Positions 16,039 through 26,079 are shown, numbered from the stretch's first letter. The stretch is DNA of 64,000 nucleotides from Dongia deserti (GCF_003574735.1 NZ_QORW01000004.1:186001-250000); one strand, 5' to 3'. Numbers and translations are program-made. Notes: a model not told the origin generated them from the letters alone.

Positions 16039-18057
16039 ATGTCCGACAAGACCATCATCCGCACCACCTGCCCGCGCGATTGCTATGACGCGTGCGGGAT
16101 CGCAGTGGTGAAGCGCGCAGACGGATTGGTGAAGGTGCTGGGCGATCCCGATCATTCCGTTTCGCGTGGCGCGCTCTGCGGCAAATGCGCGATCGCCTAC
16201 AACGGCGCCTGGCTCGATCCGACCGCGCGTGTGACGCGCCCATTGAAACGTGTCGGGCCCAAGGGCAACGGGCAATTCGAAGCGATCTCCTGGAATCAAG
16301 CGACCCCAGAGATAGCCGCGCGGTTCAAACAGATTGTCTCGACACATGGCGCGGACACCATCTGGCATGCGCACTACACCGGCACCTGCTCGCTCCTCGC
16401 CGGTGGCTTCCCGCAGCGGTTCCTGAACCGGCTCGGCGCCAGCGAGGTCGATCCGGATTCGATCTGCAACGCGGCCGGCCACGCCGCGCTCAAATATATG
16501 TATGGCGCAAGCGACATCGGCTTCGATCCGCGCACGGCCAGGGATGCGAACTGCATTCTCGTGTGGGGCGCAAACCCATCGGCCTCCGCGCCGCATCAGC
16601 ACAAGCACTGGCTCAAGGAGACGAAGGCGAAGACAATCGTCGTCGATCCGGTGCGCCATCCGACGGCTACCGCGGCCGATCTGCATCTGCAGATCTTCCC
16701 CGGCAGCGATGCCGTGCTCGCCTTTGCCATGCTGCACGTGCTGAGACGCGAGGACCTGATCGACGGCGCGTTCCTGGCCGCGCATACCGTCGGCTGGGAT
16801 GAACTTCAGCCGGTGCTCGACCGCTGCACGCCGGACTGGGCGGCGCCGATCACCGGCCTTTCCGTCACGCAGATCGCAGAGGCCGCGCGGCTCTACGGCA
16901 ACGGCCCGTCGCTGCTATGGCTCGGCCAGGGCCTGCAGCGCCAGCCCACCGGCGGCAACGTGTTCCGCGCGGTTGGGTTGCTGCCCGCCGCGACCGGCAA
17001 CTTCGCAAAGCCGGGCGCCGGATTCCTCTATCTCAACGGCGGGTCGCGGCGCGGCATCGACGGCGACTATCTCGAAGCGCCGCGTCTGCGCCGCGGCGGG
17101 AAGCACACGATTAGCCACATGGACCTGGTCGCGACGCTCAGTGACCCCACCAAGGCGCAGTCACTCATCACCTGGAACATCAATATTGCGGCATCCAATC
17201 CGGATCAGGCGCGCCTGCAGCGTGTGCTCAGCGACGAGCGGCTGTTCCATATCGCGATCGATCCCTTTCCGACGGACACCACCGACTTCGCCGACTATGT
17301 GCTGCCGGCCGCGAGTTTCCTGGAGTTCGACGACCTCGTCTCGCCCTACTTCCATCTCTCCATGTCGGCGCAGGTGAAAGCGCTGGAGCCGATGGGCGAT
17401 GCGTTGCCCAATCAAGAGATCTTCCGCCGGCTCGCGAAGGCGATGGAATACAGTGAGCCGGAGTTATTCGAGGACGATCGCACCGCACTCGACACTTTGT
17501 GCCGGCAAGTTGGTCTCGAAGGTTTCGCGGGCCTCGCCGCGAAGGGCACCGTGGATATTTGGCAGGAACCGGTGCCGCAATTCGCCAACCTTCGGTTTCC
17601 GACGCCCAGCGGCAAGATCGAGATCGCGAGCGCTGTTGCGGAAGCGGACGGCCATCCGCGCCTGCCGCAACCACTCGCCGACCCGCGGCCGCAAGACGGA
17701 CGGCTCCGCTTGCTATCGCCCGCTTCGGCCTGGCTGATGAACAGCACCTACAATTGCGATCCGAAGATCGCCGACAAGCTCGGACCGGAAAGCATCGCGC
17801 TCAATCCTACCGACGCTGCGCGCCTTGGCCTATTGGATGGCGATGCCATCACTGCGACGAACGAAACCGGCCGCCTGGAGTTGCGCGCCGGCATTGCCGA
17901 CATCGTCCCTGCTGGCGTCGCCCTCTCGCACAAGAGCCGTTGGCCCAAGCTCTCCGCGCAGCGCGCCAACGTCAACGCGCTTAATCCCGGCCGCAAGACC
18001 GACATGGCGGAGAGTTCGGCGGTGCATAGCGTTGAAGTGACGATCAGGAAGGCATAG
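16039..18057 (+). CDS. Molybdopterin-dependent oxidoreductase with one [4Fe-4S] cluster (DMSO reductase superfamily)
   Basis: The 672-residue protein starts with a cluster motif Cys11-Cys15-Cys19 (TCPRDCYDAC) and Cys47 (GALCGK), followed by the molybdopterin-binding core and a C-terminal dinucleotide-binding domain (about 555-670, with MNSTYNCD and AGVALSHKSRW). Cys143 in SICNAAGH is at the place expected for the molybdenum ligand. No twin-arginine signal is seen, so it is probably cytoplasmic. It resembles stand-alone anaerobic-dehydrogenase-type oxidoreductases without electron-transfer partner genes beside it; the substrate cannot be told. The start follows a GGGAGGG site. Cofactor genes moaC and moeA are elsewhere in the window. 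Confidence 0.8.
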   Translation: MSDKTIIRTTCPRDCYDACGIAVVKRADGLVKVLGDPDHSVSRGALCGKCAIAYNGAWLDPTARVTRPLKRVGPKGNGQFEAISWNQATPEIAARFKQIVSTHGADTIWHAHYTGTCSLLAGGFPQRFLNRLGASEVDPDSICNAAGHAALKYMYGASDIGFDPRTARDANCILVWGANPSASAPHQHKHWLKETKAKTIVVDPVRHPTATAADLHLQIFPGSDAVLAFAMLHVLRREDLIDGAFLAAHTVGWDELQPVLDRCTPDWAAPITGLSVTQIAEAARLYGNGPSLLWLGQGLQRQPTGGNVFRAVGLLPAATGNFAKPGAGFLYLNGGSRRGIDGDYLEAPRLRRGGKHTISHMDLVATLSDPTKAQSLITWNINIAASNPDQARLQRVLSDERLFHIAIDPFPTDTTDFADYVLPAASFLEFDDLVSPYFHLSMSAQVKALEPMGDALPNQEIFRRLAKAMEYSEPELFEDDRTALDTLCRQVGLEGFAGLAAKGTVDIWQEPVPQFANLRFPTPSGKIEIASAVAEADGHPRLPQPLADPRPQDGRLRLLSPASAWLMNSTYNCDPKIADKLGPESIALNPTDAARLGLLDGDAITATNETGRLELRAGIADIVPAGVALSHKSRWPKLSAQRANVNALNPGRKTDMAESSAVHSVEVTIRKA

Positions 18058-18075
18058 GCGGGGGGCCCCTCACAC

Positions 18076-18161
18076 CTATCACCCCTGCCTTGAGCCGGGG
18101 TCCATGATTCAGCTGCACGTGCGACTGCGGAGTAGATCCCGGCTCAAGGCCGGGATGACAG
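18076..18161. repeat. Dispersed palindromic repeat, family A, copy 1
   Basis: Left arm CTTGAGCCGGGGTCCATG and right arm GATCCCGGCTCAAGGCCGGG form an inverted repeat around a short variable middle. It fills the gap between the convergent oxidoreductase and ppc genes and may also end transcription from both sides. Other copies are at 40469-40552 (inside hpnG) and 63873-63982. Confidence 0.75.
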
Positions 18162-18178
18162 TTTAAGGAGCGTCGGGC

Positions 18179-21100
18179 CTATCCAATCGCCCCGATGATG
18201 TGGATGATGCCGGAGCCCAGCCGCCGCACGAGCGCGTAGAGGCCGGCGATCGGCTGGAAGATCAGCTGGTGCTCGCGTTCGTAGGTCTGGTGCCAGTCGC
18301 CGACATAGGTCGCGATCTCGCCGAAATCGCCTTCGTATTTCTCCTGCTCCACTTTGGGAAAGATGGTCGCAAGCTTGCGGATCGCGTCCTCGATCTCGAG
18401 ATGCACGATCTTGGAGATGAGCTGCTCGCGCGAGATGTTGTGCTGCACGGAGAAATCGGGGACGTGAGTCGCAAGCGCGAAGAGTCGCATCAGCAAGCCG
18501 ATGCGGACGCCATGCAGCAGCCGCAGATTGAGACGTGCCCGCGGCGGCAGCTTGGGCTTCGGCCCCTCGATCACCGCCAATCCGTCGCGCAGATCCAGCA
18601 TGTCACGCTGGAACACACGGTAGATCTTCGCAAGCTTCTCATGGACGCCTTCGCCTTCCAGATGCTCGGCTACGCGCCGCAGCTCCCAGGCGCGTTGCGG
18701 ATCGCTCGCCTGATAGGCGCGGCTCAGCCACTGGCCGGGATCGAACAGGTCGACATAGGACTTGAGCGCGTCGAGCTCCGAGCATTCCAGCGCCCACTCC
18801 ACCATGCCCAGCAGGCGGCGCATGCGCGGCGAGGCCTTGTAGACCTTCTGGAAACGCTCTGGGTCCTTGACGATCGCCTGCCCCACGCCGCCGATCGTGT
18901 TGGCAAGGAATCCGAGCTGCTGCAGGATGCCGTTGTGCGGAATGGCGCGCAGTTGTGTCGGATGCGTGAGGTTGATGCGCAGCGTGAGGTCGTCGTGCTG
19001 CCGCTTCAGCGCACGCGAGCCGCTGGGATAGAGAAAGTTCGCGCCGAACGCATCGAGCAAGGCAGCATAGTTGGGGTCGTTCATCACCTGCTCGTTGAAC
19101 CGGCGAATGGTGACGAAGAACTCCTTGATATAGTCCTCGTCGACCGAATAGATCGGATCGGCCAGTACCTCCTCAAGCGGCGGGGTCAGCACATACTCGA
19201 CGATGCGCGTGACCGACGCGAAAGCGATCTGCGGCGTGATGAAGAGCGCGTAGCCGTCGCCGCCCTGGAAGCTGACCTCCTCCTTGGCGCGAATGCCGAG
19301 ATTCTGGAACTTGCGCCGGCTGGCGGGTGACGCCACGTATTCCAACCGCGCCTGGAAGCCTTCCGGATGCCCGCCGCGGCCGATGGATTCGCCGTGGGTG
19401 TCGAACACCACCAGCTCCACATCCGCGAAGCCGCGGTCGCGCAGCACGTCGGCCAGCTTCAGCCGCAGCCACTCCACCGAGATCGCAGCGACGGTCTGGC
19501 CGAGATGCCGTCCGGCGTCCGAGAATCCGGTCTGGATGCAGAGGCGGCCCCGCTGCCGCACATAGGCGGCGAAGTCCGGGTTCTGCAGGCACTCATCTAT
19601 GACCCTGAGACCGCGTTCGAATGCCTTGGTGGTCTCGAACAGGGGCGAAATGTCGACCGTGGCCTGGACACCGAACAGCTTCGCGAAATAGAGCGCTGCC
19701 AGCAAAGTCAGCGGCGATTCCGTCTCGGCGATCAGGAACCGCACCGGTGTGGTCGCGTCGATGTATTTCAGCATCTGCGCGACGATCATGAACAGGCGCT
19801 TGGCCGACGTGCGCTCCGCGAGGATCGAGGCGAAATTGATGCGGATCGGTTTCACCTCGCGCAGCAGCTTGGCGATCGCTGCGAGATAGGAGCGCTTGCG
19901 GGCCGGATCGTCCGGCTCGGTCTCCATGTCGATCAGCTTGCGCACGGCATTGTGGATCTGCACGGCGTTCAGCCGCACATGCGTGTGCGCCATTCCAAGC
20001 CCGTGGTTGGTGAGCTCCGCGCGCAGGATCAGCAGCTTGCGCCGCTCGGCCGGACGGGTAGACAGCTCCAGCGCCCGCTCGATCAGCTCCAGCAGCTGGC
20101 CGGATTCGATCAGGCGCAGATGCCGGCTCTCATGCATGCGCTTGGCGAGGCGCCGCACCTGCTCGGTCCAGGTTTTGGGATCGGCATCGCTTTGCTGGAA
20201 GACCTCGATCTCGTCATCCGCTTCCTTGATGGCGAGTGCCAGACGGCTCTCCAGCAGCTCCATCAAGTGCGCCAGGTCAACACCGTTCTCACCGCGCGGC
20301 TTCTGCGCGCGCAGTTCTTCGACCACATCGAGATATTGCTGGAGCTGCGCGGTCTGCACCCGCAAGCGCTTGAACAGGGTATCGCTCCACGTGATATCGG
20401 AGCGGCCGTCAAGGTCATAGCCGACCCAGCTGGCGATGGTCAGCAGCTTCGGGCGCAGCTGCTCCCATTCCTTGGGATAGAACTCCGCCGCGACGTCGAA
20501 CACGATCTCATAGACCCGGCGCAAGGAGCGCTGGATATTGGTGATCGCCTCGATCGACAGGCGATGCTCGTACGACAGGGTCGGCTCGGCCGGTGGGCGA
20601 TGCTCCACCATGCGCGCGGCCGTCAGGCGCCGCGCGCGCTCCTTGGCATTCAGCTTGTTGCCGGCGCTGTCGCGCTCCATCGCCAGCTCGGCGAGGTTGC
20701 GCAGCATCTCGGTCGACTGGCTGAACGTCGGATGTCCGGTGATGACGATGCCGAACAGCTCGCGCTCCAGCACGGCCTGGAACTCGGAGAACGGGCGCGG
20801 CGTCGGCTTCTTGCCCTTCGTTTCCTCAGGCACTGCAACGCGGCGAACGGCGGCGCGGATCAGGGCCTCGTTCTTGGCCTCATCGCGTTCTCCGAGATAG
20901 GCGGCAAGACGCTCTGCGCGATGCGCATAGGCTTCAGCGGTGAGCTGCTGGATCAGCCGTTCGAGATCGCCATAGCTGAGCTTGCCCGCATCGAGCCTCT
21001 TGCCGAGCTCCAGTGCCAGCAGCTTGACCGAGTTGCCGAAGGGGTTGCGCTCGCGCAGGTCGCCAAGCGTGCCGAACAGGTGGCCGAGGTCGCGCTCCAG

Positions 21101-21271
21101 AGCTGCCGGATCAAGCAGGGCGGAGTCCGGGAACGCTTGCATCTCTGCCGGCAGGTCGTTGCGCAAGGTCTTCCGACCGCTGCGCGGCAGCGCCGCCTGT
21201 TCGGTCGCGCGCAAGGCGATCCGCCCTGCGGCCTTCGTGCCGCTCGGCCGCTTCCCAGACCCCTTGGCCAT
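18179..21271 (-). CDS. ppc: Phosphoenolpyruvate carboxylase (divergent, long form)
   Basis: The product has about 1030 residues, longer than the usual 880-930. It fixes bicarbonate onto phosphoenolpyruvate to give oxaloacetate. The catalytic-His motif appears as TGHPTFSQSTEM (His180), the substrate-site motif as GYDLDGRSD, the mobile-loop region as CIQTGFSDAG, and the glycine loop as THGESIGRGGHPEGF. All are altered from enteric PEPC but keep the key residues. I start at the ATG at 21271, which has AAGGGGAGAGA before it; the longer frame begins with TTG on the sucD stop. It is the third gene of a sucC-sucD-ppc operon, a linkage known from serine-cycle malate thiokinase clusters. No malyl-CoA lyase gene follows here. 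Confidence 0.88.
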   Translation of the reverse strand: MAKGSGKRPSGTKAAGRIALRATEQAALPRSGRKTLRNDLPAEMQAFPDSALLDPAALERDLGHLFGTLGDLRERNPFGNSVKLLALELGKRLDAGKLSYGDLERLIQQLTAEAYAHRAERLAAYLGERDEAKNEALIRAAVRRVAVPEETKGKKPTPRPFSEFQAVLERELFGIVITGHPTFSQSTEMLRNLAELAMERDSAGNKLNAKERARRLTAARMVEHRPPAEPTLSYEHRLSIEAITNIQRSLRRVYEIVFDVAAEFYPKEWEQLRPKLLTIASWVGYDLDGRSDITWSDTLFKRLRVQTAQLQQYLDVVEELRAQKPRGENGVDLAHLMELLESRLALAIKEADDEIEVFQQSDADPKTWTEQVRRLAKRMHESRHLRLIESGQLLELIERALELSTRPAERRKLLILRAELTNHGLGMAHTHVRLNAVQIHNAVRKLIDMETEPDDPARKRSYLAAIAKLLREVKPIRINFASILAERTSAKRLFMIVAQMLKYIDATTPVRFLIAETESPLTLLAALYFAKLFGVQATVDISPLFETTKAFERGLRVIDECLQNPDFAAYVRQRGRLCIQTGFSDAGRHLGQTVAAISVEWLRLKLADVLRDRGFADVELVVFDTHGESIGRGGHPEGFQARLEYVASPASRRKFQNLGIRAKEEVSFQGGDGYALFITPQIAFASVTRIVEYVLTPPLEEVLADPIYSVDEDYIKEFFVTIRRFNEQVMNDPNYAALLDAFGANFLYPSGSRALKRQHDDLTLRINLTHPTQLRAIPHNGILQQLGFLANTIGGVGQAIVKDPERFQKVYKASPRMRRLLGMVEWALECSELDALKSYVDLFDPGQWLSRAYQASDPQRAWELRRVAEHLEGEGVHEKLAKIYRVFQRDMLDLRDGLAVIEGPKPKLPPRARLNLRLLHGVRIGLLMRLFALATHVPDFSVQHNISREQLISKIVHLEIEDAIRKLATIFPKVEQEKYEGDFGEIATYVGDWHQTYEREHQLIFQPIAGLYALVRRLGSGIIHIIGAIG

Positions 21272-21291
21272 TCTCTCCCCTTTCCGTCGGC

Positions 21292-22176
21292 TCAAGCCGC
21301 CGCCTTTCCCAAGGCTTGCAGCATGGTGGAGCCCAGCTCCGCCGGCGATGGCGTAATGATGATACCGGCCGAGCGCAAGGCTTCGATCTTTTCCGCAGCA
21401 CTTTCGCCGCCGCCGGAGACGATGGCGCCCGCGTGGCCCATGCGCCGGCCCGGAGGCGCCGCACGTCCCGCGATGAAGCCGACGACCGGCTTCTTGCGCT
21501 TGGAGCGCTTCAGGAACTCCGCTGCGTCGATTTCCGGTGTCCCGCCGATCTCACCGATCATGATGATCGCATCGGTATCGTCGTCGGCCAGGAACAGTTC
21601 CAGGATATCGACGAAGTTCGACCCGTTGACAGCATCGCCGCCGATTCCGACCACCGTCGATTGCCCGAGGCCCGCCGCCGTCGTTTGGGTCGCCGCCTCG
21701 TAACTGAGCGTGCCGGAGCGGGACACAATGCCGATGCGGCCGGGCTTGTGCACGTAGCCGGGCATGATGCCCATCTTGCATTCGGCCGGCGTGATGATGC
21801 CCGGGCAGTTGGGGCCGATCACCCGCGACTTGGAATATCTCAGCTCCTTCTTGATCCGCGCCATGTCCTGGACCGGCACGCCGTCAGTGATGGCGACGAT
21901 CACCTCGATCTCGGCATCGATCGCCTCCAGGATGGAATCCATTGCGTAGGTCGGCGGCACGTAGATGACGCTGGCGTTGCAGCCGGTCGCCGCCTTGGCA
22001 TCGAGCACGGTGTTGAAGACCGGCAGGCCGAGATGCGTGGAGCCGCCTTTGCCCGGCGTCACGCCGCCCACCATGTTGGTGCCGTATTCGATCGCCTGCT
22101 GGCAGTGGAAGGTGCCCTGCGTGCCGGTGAAGCCCTGGCAGATGACCTTGGTCGCCTTGTTGACGAGGATGCTCAT
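21292..22176 (-). CDS. sucD: Succinate/malate-CoA ligase alpha subunit
   Basis: This 294-residue protein has an N-terminal CoA-binding Rossmann domain ([18 protein letters not shown]) and a C-terminal ligase domain with the phosphohistidine motif [10 protein letters not shown] near residue 246. [10 protein letters not shown] and [10 protein letters not shown] are family signatures. It pairs with the beta subunit that ends two bases upstream. The start has GGGAGGG before it. Motifs such as [16 protein letters not shown] look more like succinyl-CoA synthetase, but the downstream ppc gene fits a malate thiokinase (mtkB). Substrate is therefore left open. Confidence 0.85.
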   Translation of the reverse strand: MSILVNKATKVICQGFTGTQGTFHCQQAIEYGTNMVGGVTPGKGGSTHLGLPVFNTVLDAKAATGCNASVIYVPPTYAMDSILEAIDAEIEVIVAITDGVPVQDMARIKKELRYSKSRVIGPNCPGIITPAECKMGIMPGYVHKPGRIGIVSRSGTLSYEAATQTTAAGLGQSTVVGIGGDAVNGSNFVDILELFLADDDTDAIIMIGEIGGTPEIDAAEFLKRSKRKKPVVGFIAGRAAPPGRRMGHAGAIVSGGGESAAEKIEALRSAGIIITPSPAELGSTMLQALGKAAA

Positions 22177-22178
22177 GG

Positions 22179-23348
22179 CTACGCCCTCCCCTGCACGGCA
22201 TTGACAATTTTGCCGGCTGCATCTGACAGAGTGGTCGCGGTGACAATGGGCAAACCGGATTCCTGCAGGATCCTGCGGCCCAGCTCCACGTTGGTGCCCT
22301 CCAGGCGCACCACCAGCGGCCGGTCGAGCCCGACCTCGCGCGCGGCGCCGACGATCCCTTCGGCGATGGAGTTGCAGCGCATCATGCCGCCGAATACGTT
22401 CACCAGGATGCCCTTCACGCCCGGATCGTTGAAGATCAGCTTGAAGGCGCAAGCGACGCGCTCCTTGGTGGCAGCGCCGGCGATGTCCATGAAGTTGGCA
22501 GGCTGGCCGCCATAGTGCTGGATGATGTCCATGGTCGCCATGGCAAGGCCCGCGCCGTTCACCATGCAGCCGATATCGCCTTCCAGCTTCACGTAGTTGA
22601 GGTCGTGGCGCGAGGCTTCTAGCTCGAGCGGATCCATTTCGTGCTCGTCGCGCATGTCCTGGATATCGTGGTGCCGGAACAGCGCATTCTCGTCGAACGT
22701 CATCTTGCAATCGAGCGCGATCAGACGGTTCGACTTGGTGACGACCAAGGGATTGATCTCGACCAGCGTGGCGTCGAGCTCGCGGAACGCCTTGTTCATC
22801 GACATCAGCAGGCGCACGAACTTGTGGACCTCGCGTTCCTTGAGGTCGAGTTGGAAGGCGATGTTGCGGGCCTGGAATGCGCGCATCGGCGTTGCCGGCG
22901 ACAGCGACAGGTGGATGATCTTGTCTGGGTGCTTGGCGGCGACTTCCTCGATATCCATGCCGCCTTCGGTCGAGGCGATGACCGCGACGCCGCCGGTTTT
23001 GCGGTCGATCAGCTGAGCGACATAGAGCTCGCGCGCGATGTCGCTGCCCTGCTCGATATAGACCTTCTTGACCTCTTTGCCCTGTGGTCCGGTCTGATGG
23101 GTGACGAGCCGGCTGCCCAGCAGTTTGTCGGCACTCGCAACGACTTCCTTGACGGAGCGGCAGATCTTCACGCCGCCAGCCTTACCGCGGCCGCCGGCGT
23201 GGATCTGAGCCTTCACCACCCAGACCGGGCCGTCCAGCTCTTCCGCGATTGTCTCCGCTTCGGCCGGGTTGTGGGCCACTTCTCCGCGCGGCACCGGCAC
23301 GCCATAGCGCCGGAGCAGCTGCTTCGCCTGATATTCGTGGATATTCAT
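22179..23348 (-). CDS. sucC: Succinate/malate-CoA ligase beta subunit
   Basis: This 389-residue protein is an ATP-grasp subunit followed by a CoA-ligase domain. It begins [20 protein letters not shown] and has [29 protein letters not shown] and [10 protein letters not shown], all standard. With the alpha subunit it joins CoA to succinate or malate at the cost of ATP or GTP. One notable change is DIAGAATKE where nearly all relatives have a Gly-Gly-Gly turn, and MRCN for MRCD. The start at 23348 has GGAGGAAACCC upstream; the frame is open to 23459. First gene of the operon with sucD and ppc, whose order matches mtkA-mtkB-ppc of serine-cycle methylotrophs. Confidence 0.85.
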   Translation of the reverse strand: MNIHEYQAKQLLRRYGVPVPRGEVAHNPAEAETIAEELDGPVWVVKAQIHAGGRGKAGGVKICRSVKEVVASADKLLGSRLVTHQTGPQGKEVKKVYIEQGSDIARELYVAQLIDRKTGGVAVIASTEGGMDIEEVAAKHPDKIIHLSLSPATPMRAFQARNIAFQLDLKEREVHKFVRLLMSMNKAFRELDATLVEINPLVVTKSNRLIALDCKMTFDENALFRHHDIQDMRDEHEMDPLELEASRHDLNYVKLEGDIGCMVNGAGLAMATMDIIQHYGGQPANFMDIAGAATKERVACAFKLIFNDPGVKGILVNVFGGMMRCNSIAEGIVGAAREVGLDRPLVVRLEGTNVELGRRILQESGLPIVTATTLSDAAGKIVNAVQGRA

Positions 23349-23766
23349 GGGTTTCCTCCGCCAGGTTTCTGTCGTTGCATAACCTGGGCACAGCGCAATT
23401 TTGCGCTGCACCATCCTCCCATCCGATAAGAAATGCCTGGACCAGGACCGATTGTCCATCGGCCAATGTCAATTCACTCGGATGAACTGTAGATAAAGCA
23501 CAGCGCCAATGGCGCCGGCTTTAGCTCCTGCTCTTTCACCCGGCGCGCGAGCACTCTGGTCGCGCGATGAATGACGCTGATGAGACAGTCGAAACGGACC
23601 ACTCCAATCTGATCCGGATGTCTCCCGCTGGTTTTCATCGTATTTCTCGGAACCTTTTTGACTATCCAAAATTCGACTAGGATCGCTGAGATTACGTCCT
23701 ACGGAGTCGCGGGGGAGACCAGGGCCGCCTGTCGGACGTGCTGGATCGGACAGGAATTCCAAGTCG
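23349..23766. other. Intergenic region between divergent sucC and the CHAP lipoprotein gene
   Basis: About 420 bases that must hold the promoters of both genes. I see the short palindrome GCGCAATTTTGCGC at 23391-23404, just upstream of sucC, which could be a regulator site, and AT-richer DNA around 23640-23700. No gene or RNA is supported here. Confidence 0.4.
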
Positions 23767-24375
23767 ATGAAGGCGGATCCCGCGATCGCGCGACATGGAT
23801 GGAAGCGGCGGGTGGGTCATTTGGCCGCACTGCTGCTGCTTGCCGGCTGCGCCATACCAAAGCCTCCGTCGGCCACCGTCACCGTGCCGGTTCAAGAGCA
23901 GCCGCAGCAGGCTGCGTTGCAGACCATCGAGCCTGGGATGGGTGCGCAATGCGTGCCTTATGCCCGCGCTCGCTCCGGCATCGGGATTTTCGGCGATGCC
24001 TACACGTGGTGGGAAACGGCCGCCGGGCGTTACGAGCGCGGCAGCCAGCCGCTGGTCGGCTCAGTCCTGGTGCTGCGCAAGACGAGCCGGCTTCGCCATG
24101 GCCATCTGGGCGTCGTTTCGGCGGTGGTCGGGCCGCGCGAAATCCGCGTCGATCACGCCAACTGGCAACCGGGCGCCGTCATCACCAACATGGCGGTGAC
24201 CGATATTTCGCCGGCCAATGACTGGACGCAATTGCGCTTCTGGAACCAGGAGGCGCAGGTGTGGGGCAGCGTCTATCCGGCGGCCGGCTTCATCTACAAT
24301 CTGCCGGATGGCGTGAGCCCACCCAAGGGCACCAGCACGACCATCATTTCACGCAACCGCAACGTCACGCACTGA
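23767..24375 (+). CDS. CHAP-domain lipoprotein (putative peptidoglycan amidase)
   Basis: The 202-residue product has a basic start, a hydrophobic stretch and a lipobox LLLLAGCAIP, so it should be lipid-anchored in the periplasm. From about residue 58 it carries a CHAP domain: the catalytic Cys in AQCVPYARARSG, His in HGHLGVVS and a following Asp/Asn pair in VDHANW. CHAP enzymes cut peptide or amide bonds in peptidoglycan. The ribosome site is weak (GGAATTCC). The 3' end overlaps hpnA by 27 bases in convergent orientation. It could be a cell-division or cell-wall remodelling hydrolase; no partner gene nearby. Confidence 0.8.
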   Translation: MKADPAIARHGWKRRVGHLAALLLLAGCAIPKPPSATVTVPVQEQPQQAALQTIEPGMGAQCVPYARARSGIGIFGDAYTWWETAAGRYERGSQPLVGSVLVLRKTSRLRHGHLGVVSAVVGPREIRVDHANWQPGAVITNMAVTDISPANDWTQLRFWNQEAQVWGSVYPAAGFIYNLPDGVSPPKGTSTTIISRNRNVTH

Positions 24376-25368
24376 GCGCCGGAGCAGGCCGCGCCCTGAC
24401 ATCCACGCGACGGCATCGCGCAGCGATTGCTCGAGCGTGCGGCAGGACCAGCCGAGCTCGTTGCGTGCCTTGCTGCAATCGAACGCCATGGACGTGCGCG
24501 CGAGCCGCACGCCGGTGAGGGGAGCGATCGGCGGCTTCTTGGTCATATTCGAAATGCCTTCGCTCACGAGCGCAGAAACCAGCGCGAGGGCATAGGGAAT
24601 ACGTGTGCGCGGCACGGAGAGCCCGGTCAGGCGGTGCAGCTCCGCCAGCAAATCGCCCAAGCTGAGATTGACGTTGCCAAGGATGTAGCGCTCCCCTACC
24701 CGCCCTTTGTCGGCCGCCAGGACCTGGCCCGCGGCAACGTCGCGCGCATCGACCAGGTTGAACTCGCAATCGAGATAGGCCGGTGTCTCGCCATTGAGAA
24801 AGCCGAGGATCATCTTGCTCGGCGGCGTCAGCAGATCATCGCCCGGCCCGATCGGCATGGTCGGATTGACGATCACGACCGGCAGGCCGCCGCGCGCCGC
24901 TTCGCGCGCCGCCTCCTCAGCGAGGAACTTTGAGCGGCAATAGGGGCCCGGCATGTCGTCGAGCTTCAGCACCACGGTCTCATCGATCAGCGCGCGTGCC
25001 GACTGCTTGGGCGCGCGATAGCTTTTCAGGATGGATTCCGTGGAGGTGTAGACAAAGCGCTCCACGCCCGCTTTGTGCGCAGCCTCGAGCACGCGGCGGG
25101 TGCCCTGGTGATTGACGGCGTCGAAGCTCTTCGGATCGGGGGCCCAGAGATTGGGATTGGCGGCGAGATGGAACACGCGCTCGCAGCCTTCCACGGCACG
25201 CGCCACAGCCGATGAATCGGTGATGGAACCGACGACCTGCTCGACGCCCAGTGAAGGGTTGAACGACCGGAGATCGAGAACCCTGACGCGCTCGCCGCGC
25301 GCCACAAGCGCATCCACCAGATGGCGGCCAATGAAACCACATCCGCCCGTCACGAGATTGAGCCGCAC
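24349..25368 (-). CDS. hpnA: NAD-dependent sugar epimerase, hopanoid-associated (HpnA type)
   Basis: This 339-residue short-chain dehydrogenase/reductase begins with the NAD-binding motif VTGGCGFIGRHLVDAL and has the catalytic Ser/Tyr/Lys set in YTSTESI and PYCRSKF. HpnA proteins are found with hopanoid genes and are thought to act on the sugar head group or side chain, though the reaction is not settled. I use the GTG at 25368 because it follows AGGGGG with good spacing and gives the normal N-terminus; the frame runs open to 25419. It is divergent from the MlaC-like gene with about 50 bases between starts. A general dihydroflavonol-reductase-like enzyme is the alternative. Confidence 0.8.
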   Translation of the reverse strand: MRLNLVTGGCGFIGRHLVDALVARGERVRVLDLRSFNPSLGVEQVVGSITDSSAVARAVEGCERVFHLAANPNLWAPDPKSFDAVNHQGTRRVLEAAHKAGVERFVYTSTESILKSYRAPKQSARALIDETVVLKLDDMPGPYCRSKFLAEEAAREAARGGLPVVIVNPTMPIGPGDDLLTPPSKMILGFLNGETPAYLDCEFNLVDARDVAAGQVLAADKGRVGERYILGNVNLSLGDLLAELHRLTGLSVPRTRIPYALALVSALVSEGISNMTKKPPIAPLTGVRLARTSMAFDCSKARNELGWSCRTLEQSLRDAVAWMSGRGLLRRSVRDVAVA

Positions 25369-25417
25369 CAAGCCCCCTTTTTCCGGCCGAGAAGCTGCGG
25401 CACGATGTGCCGGAACC

Positions 25418-26024
25418 ATGCGCGCAAGTCAAATTCGCCCGTTGTTTCTCGCCGTGATGGCCGCCCTGCTCTGCTGCGGCCCCAGCCGCCGCGCGCGAGC
25501 GACCGGTCACCACTCCGGCAGCGCGGTTCCTGCAGGATACCATCGACCGCGCGTTCGAGCTGGCCCGCCCGCCAGTTTCCGCGGAGGCGGGCGCCGAGAT
25601 GGACGCCCTCATTGAAGCCGCGATGGACTGGCGTGGCCTGACCCACTTTGCCATCGGCCATTATGGCGCGGACCTCAACGCGGATGGCATGAGCAGCGTC
25701 ACAGACAAGCTGGAGGACCAACTGGGAGCTCTCGCCCGCCGCGCCGGAACCGATCTGCCGACCATGACGGTGGCGCTCCGCGATATGCGAATCGACTCCG
25801 ACGGCAACCGCCGAATCCTCAGCACCGCCACGGTGCCGCGGTTCGGCGAGGTCGAGGTGGAGTGGACCCTGACCCCCACCCAGACCGGCTATCGCATTGC
25901 CGACATCAAGGCCCTTGGGATGACGCTGCGGCAGTTTCTCCGCAGCTGGGTCACCAGCCTGGTCGCCGCCAAGGGTGGCGACGCCGCAGCCGCCTTCGAC
26001 GGTGTGGCCGCATCGCCGCGATGA
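25418..26024 (+). pseudogene. MlaC/Ttg2D-like periplasmic protein with a one-base frameshift
   Basis: A signal peptide is encoded from the ATG at 25418 (MRASQIRPLFLAVMAALL), but the mature protein continues in the next frame (AAAPAAARERPVTTPAARFL and on to the stop at 26024). Removing one base near 25472 would restore a perfect signal cleavage site and an open frame of about 200 codons. No ATG, GTG or TTG start exists in the second frame before 25599, inside the domain. The body has the MlaC pattern: FLQDTIDRAFEL, GLTHFAIGHYGA, VEVEWTL and YRIADIKALGMTLRQFLR. Such proteins carry phospholipids across the periplasm. The gene is either inactive, rescued by slippage, or hit by a sequencing error. 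Confidence 0.65.
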
Positions 26025-26079
26025 CAATCCGCATCAGCTCTGGTAGAACCCCTGCCGTCCATTTGTGGGGAAGCACAAG

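Noticed and set aside
19367-21703. A 778-codon plus-strand frame opposite ppc and sucD
   Set aside because: Same composition of a shadow frame, and ppc on the other strand has clear motifs.
23391-23404. Palindrome GCGCAATTTTGCGC before sucC as a regulator site
   Set aside because: A single short palindrome without a second copy or a known match; only mentioned in the gap entry.
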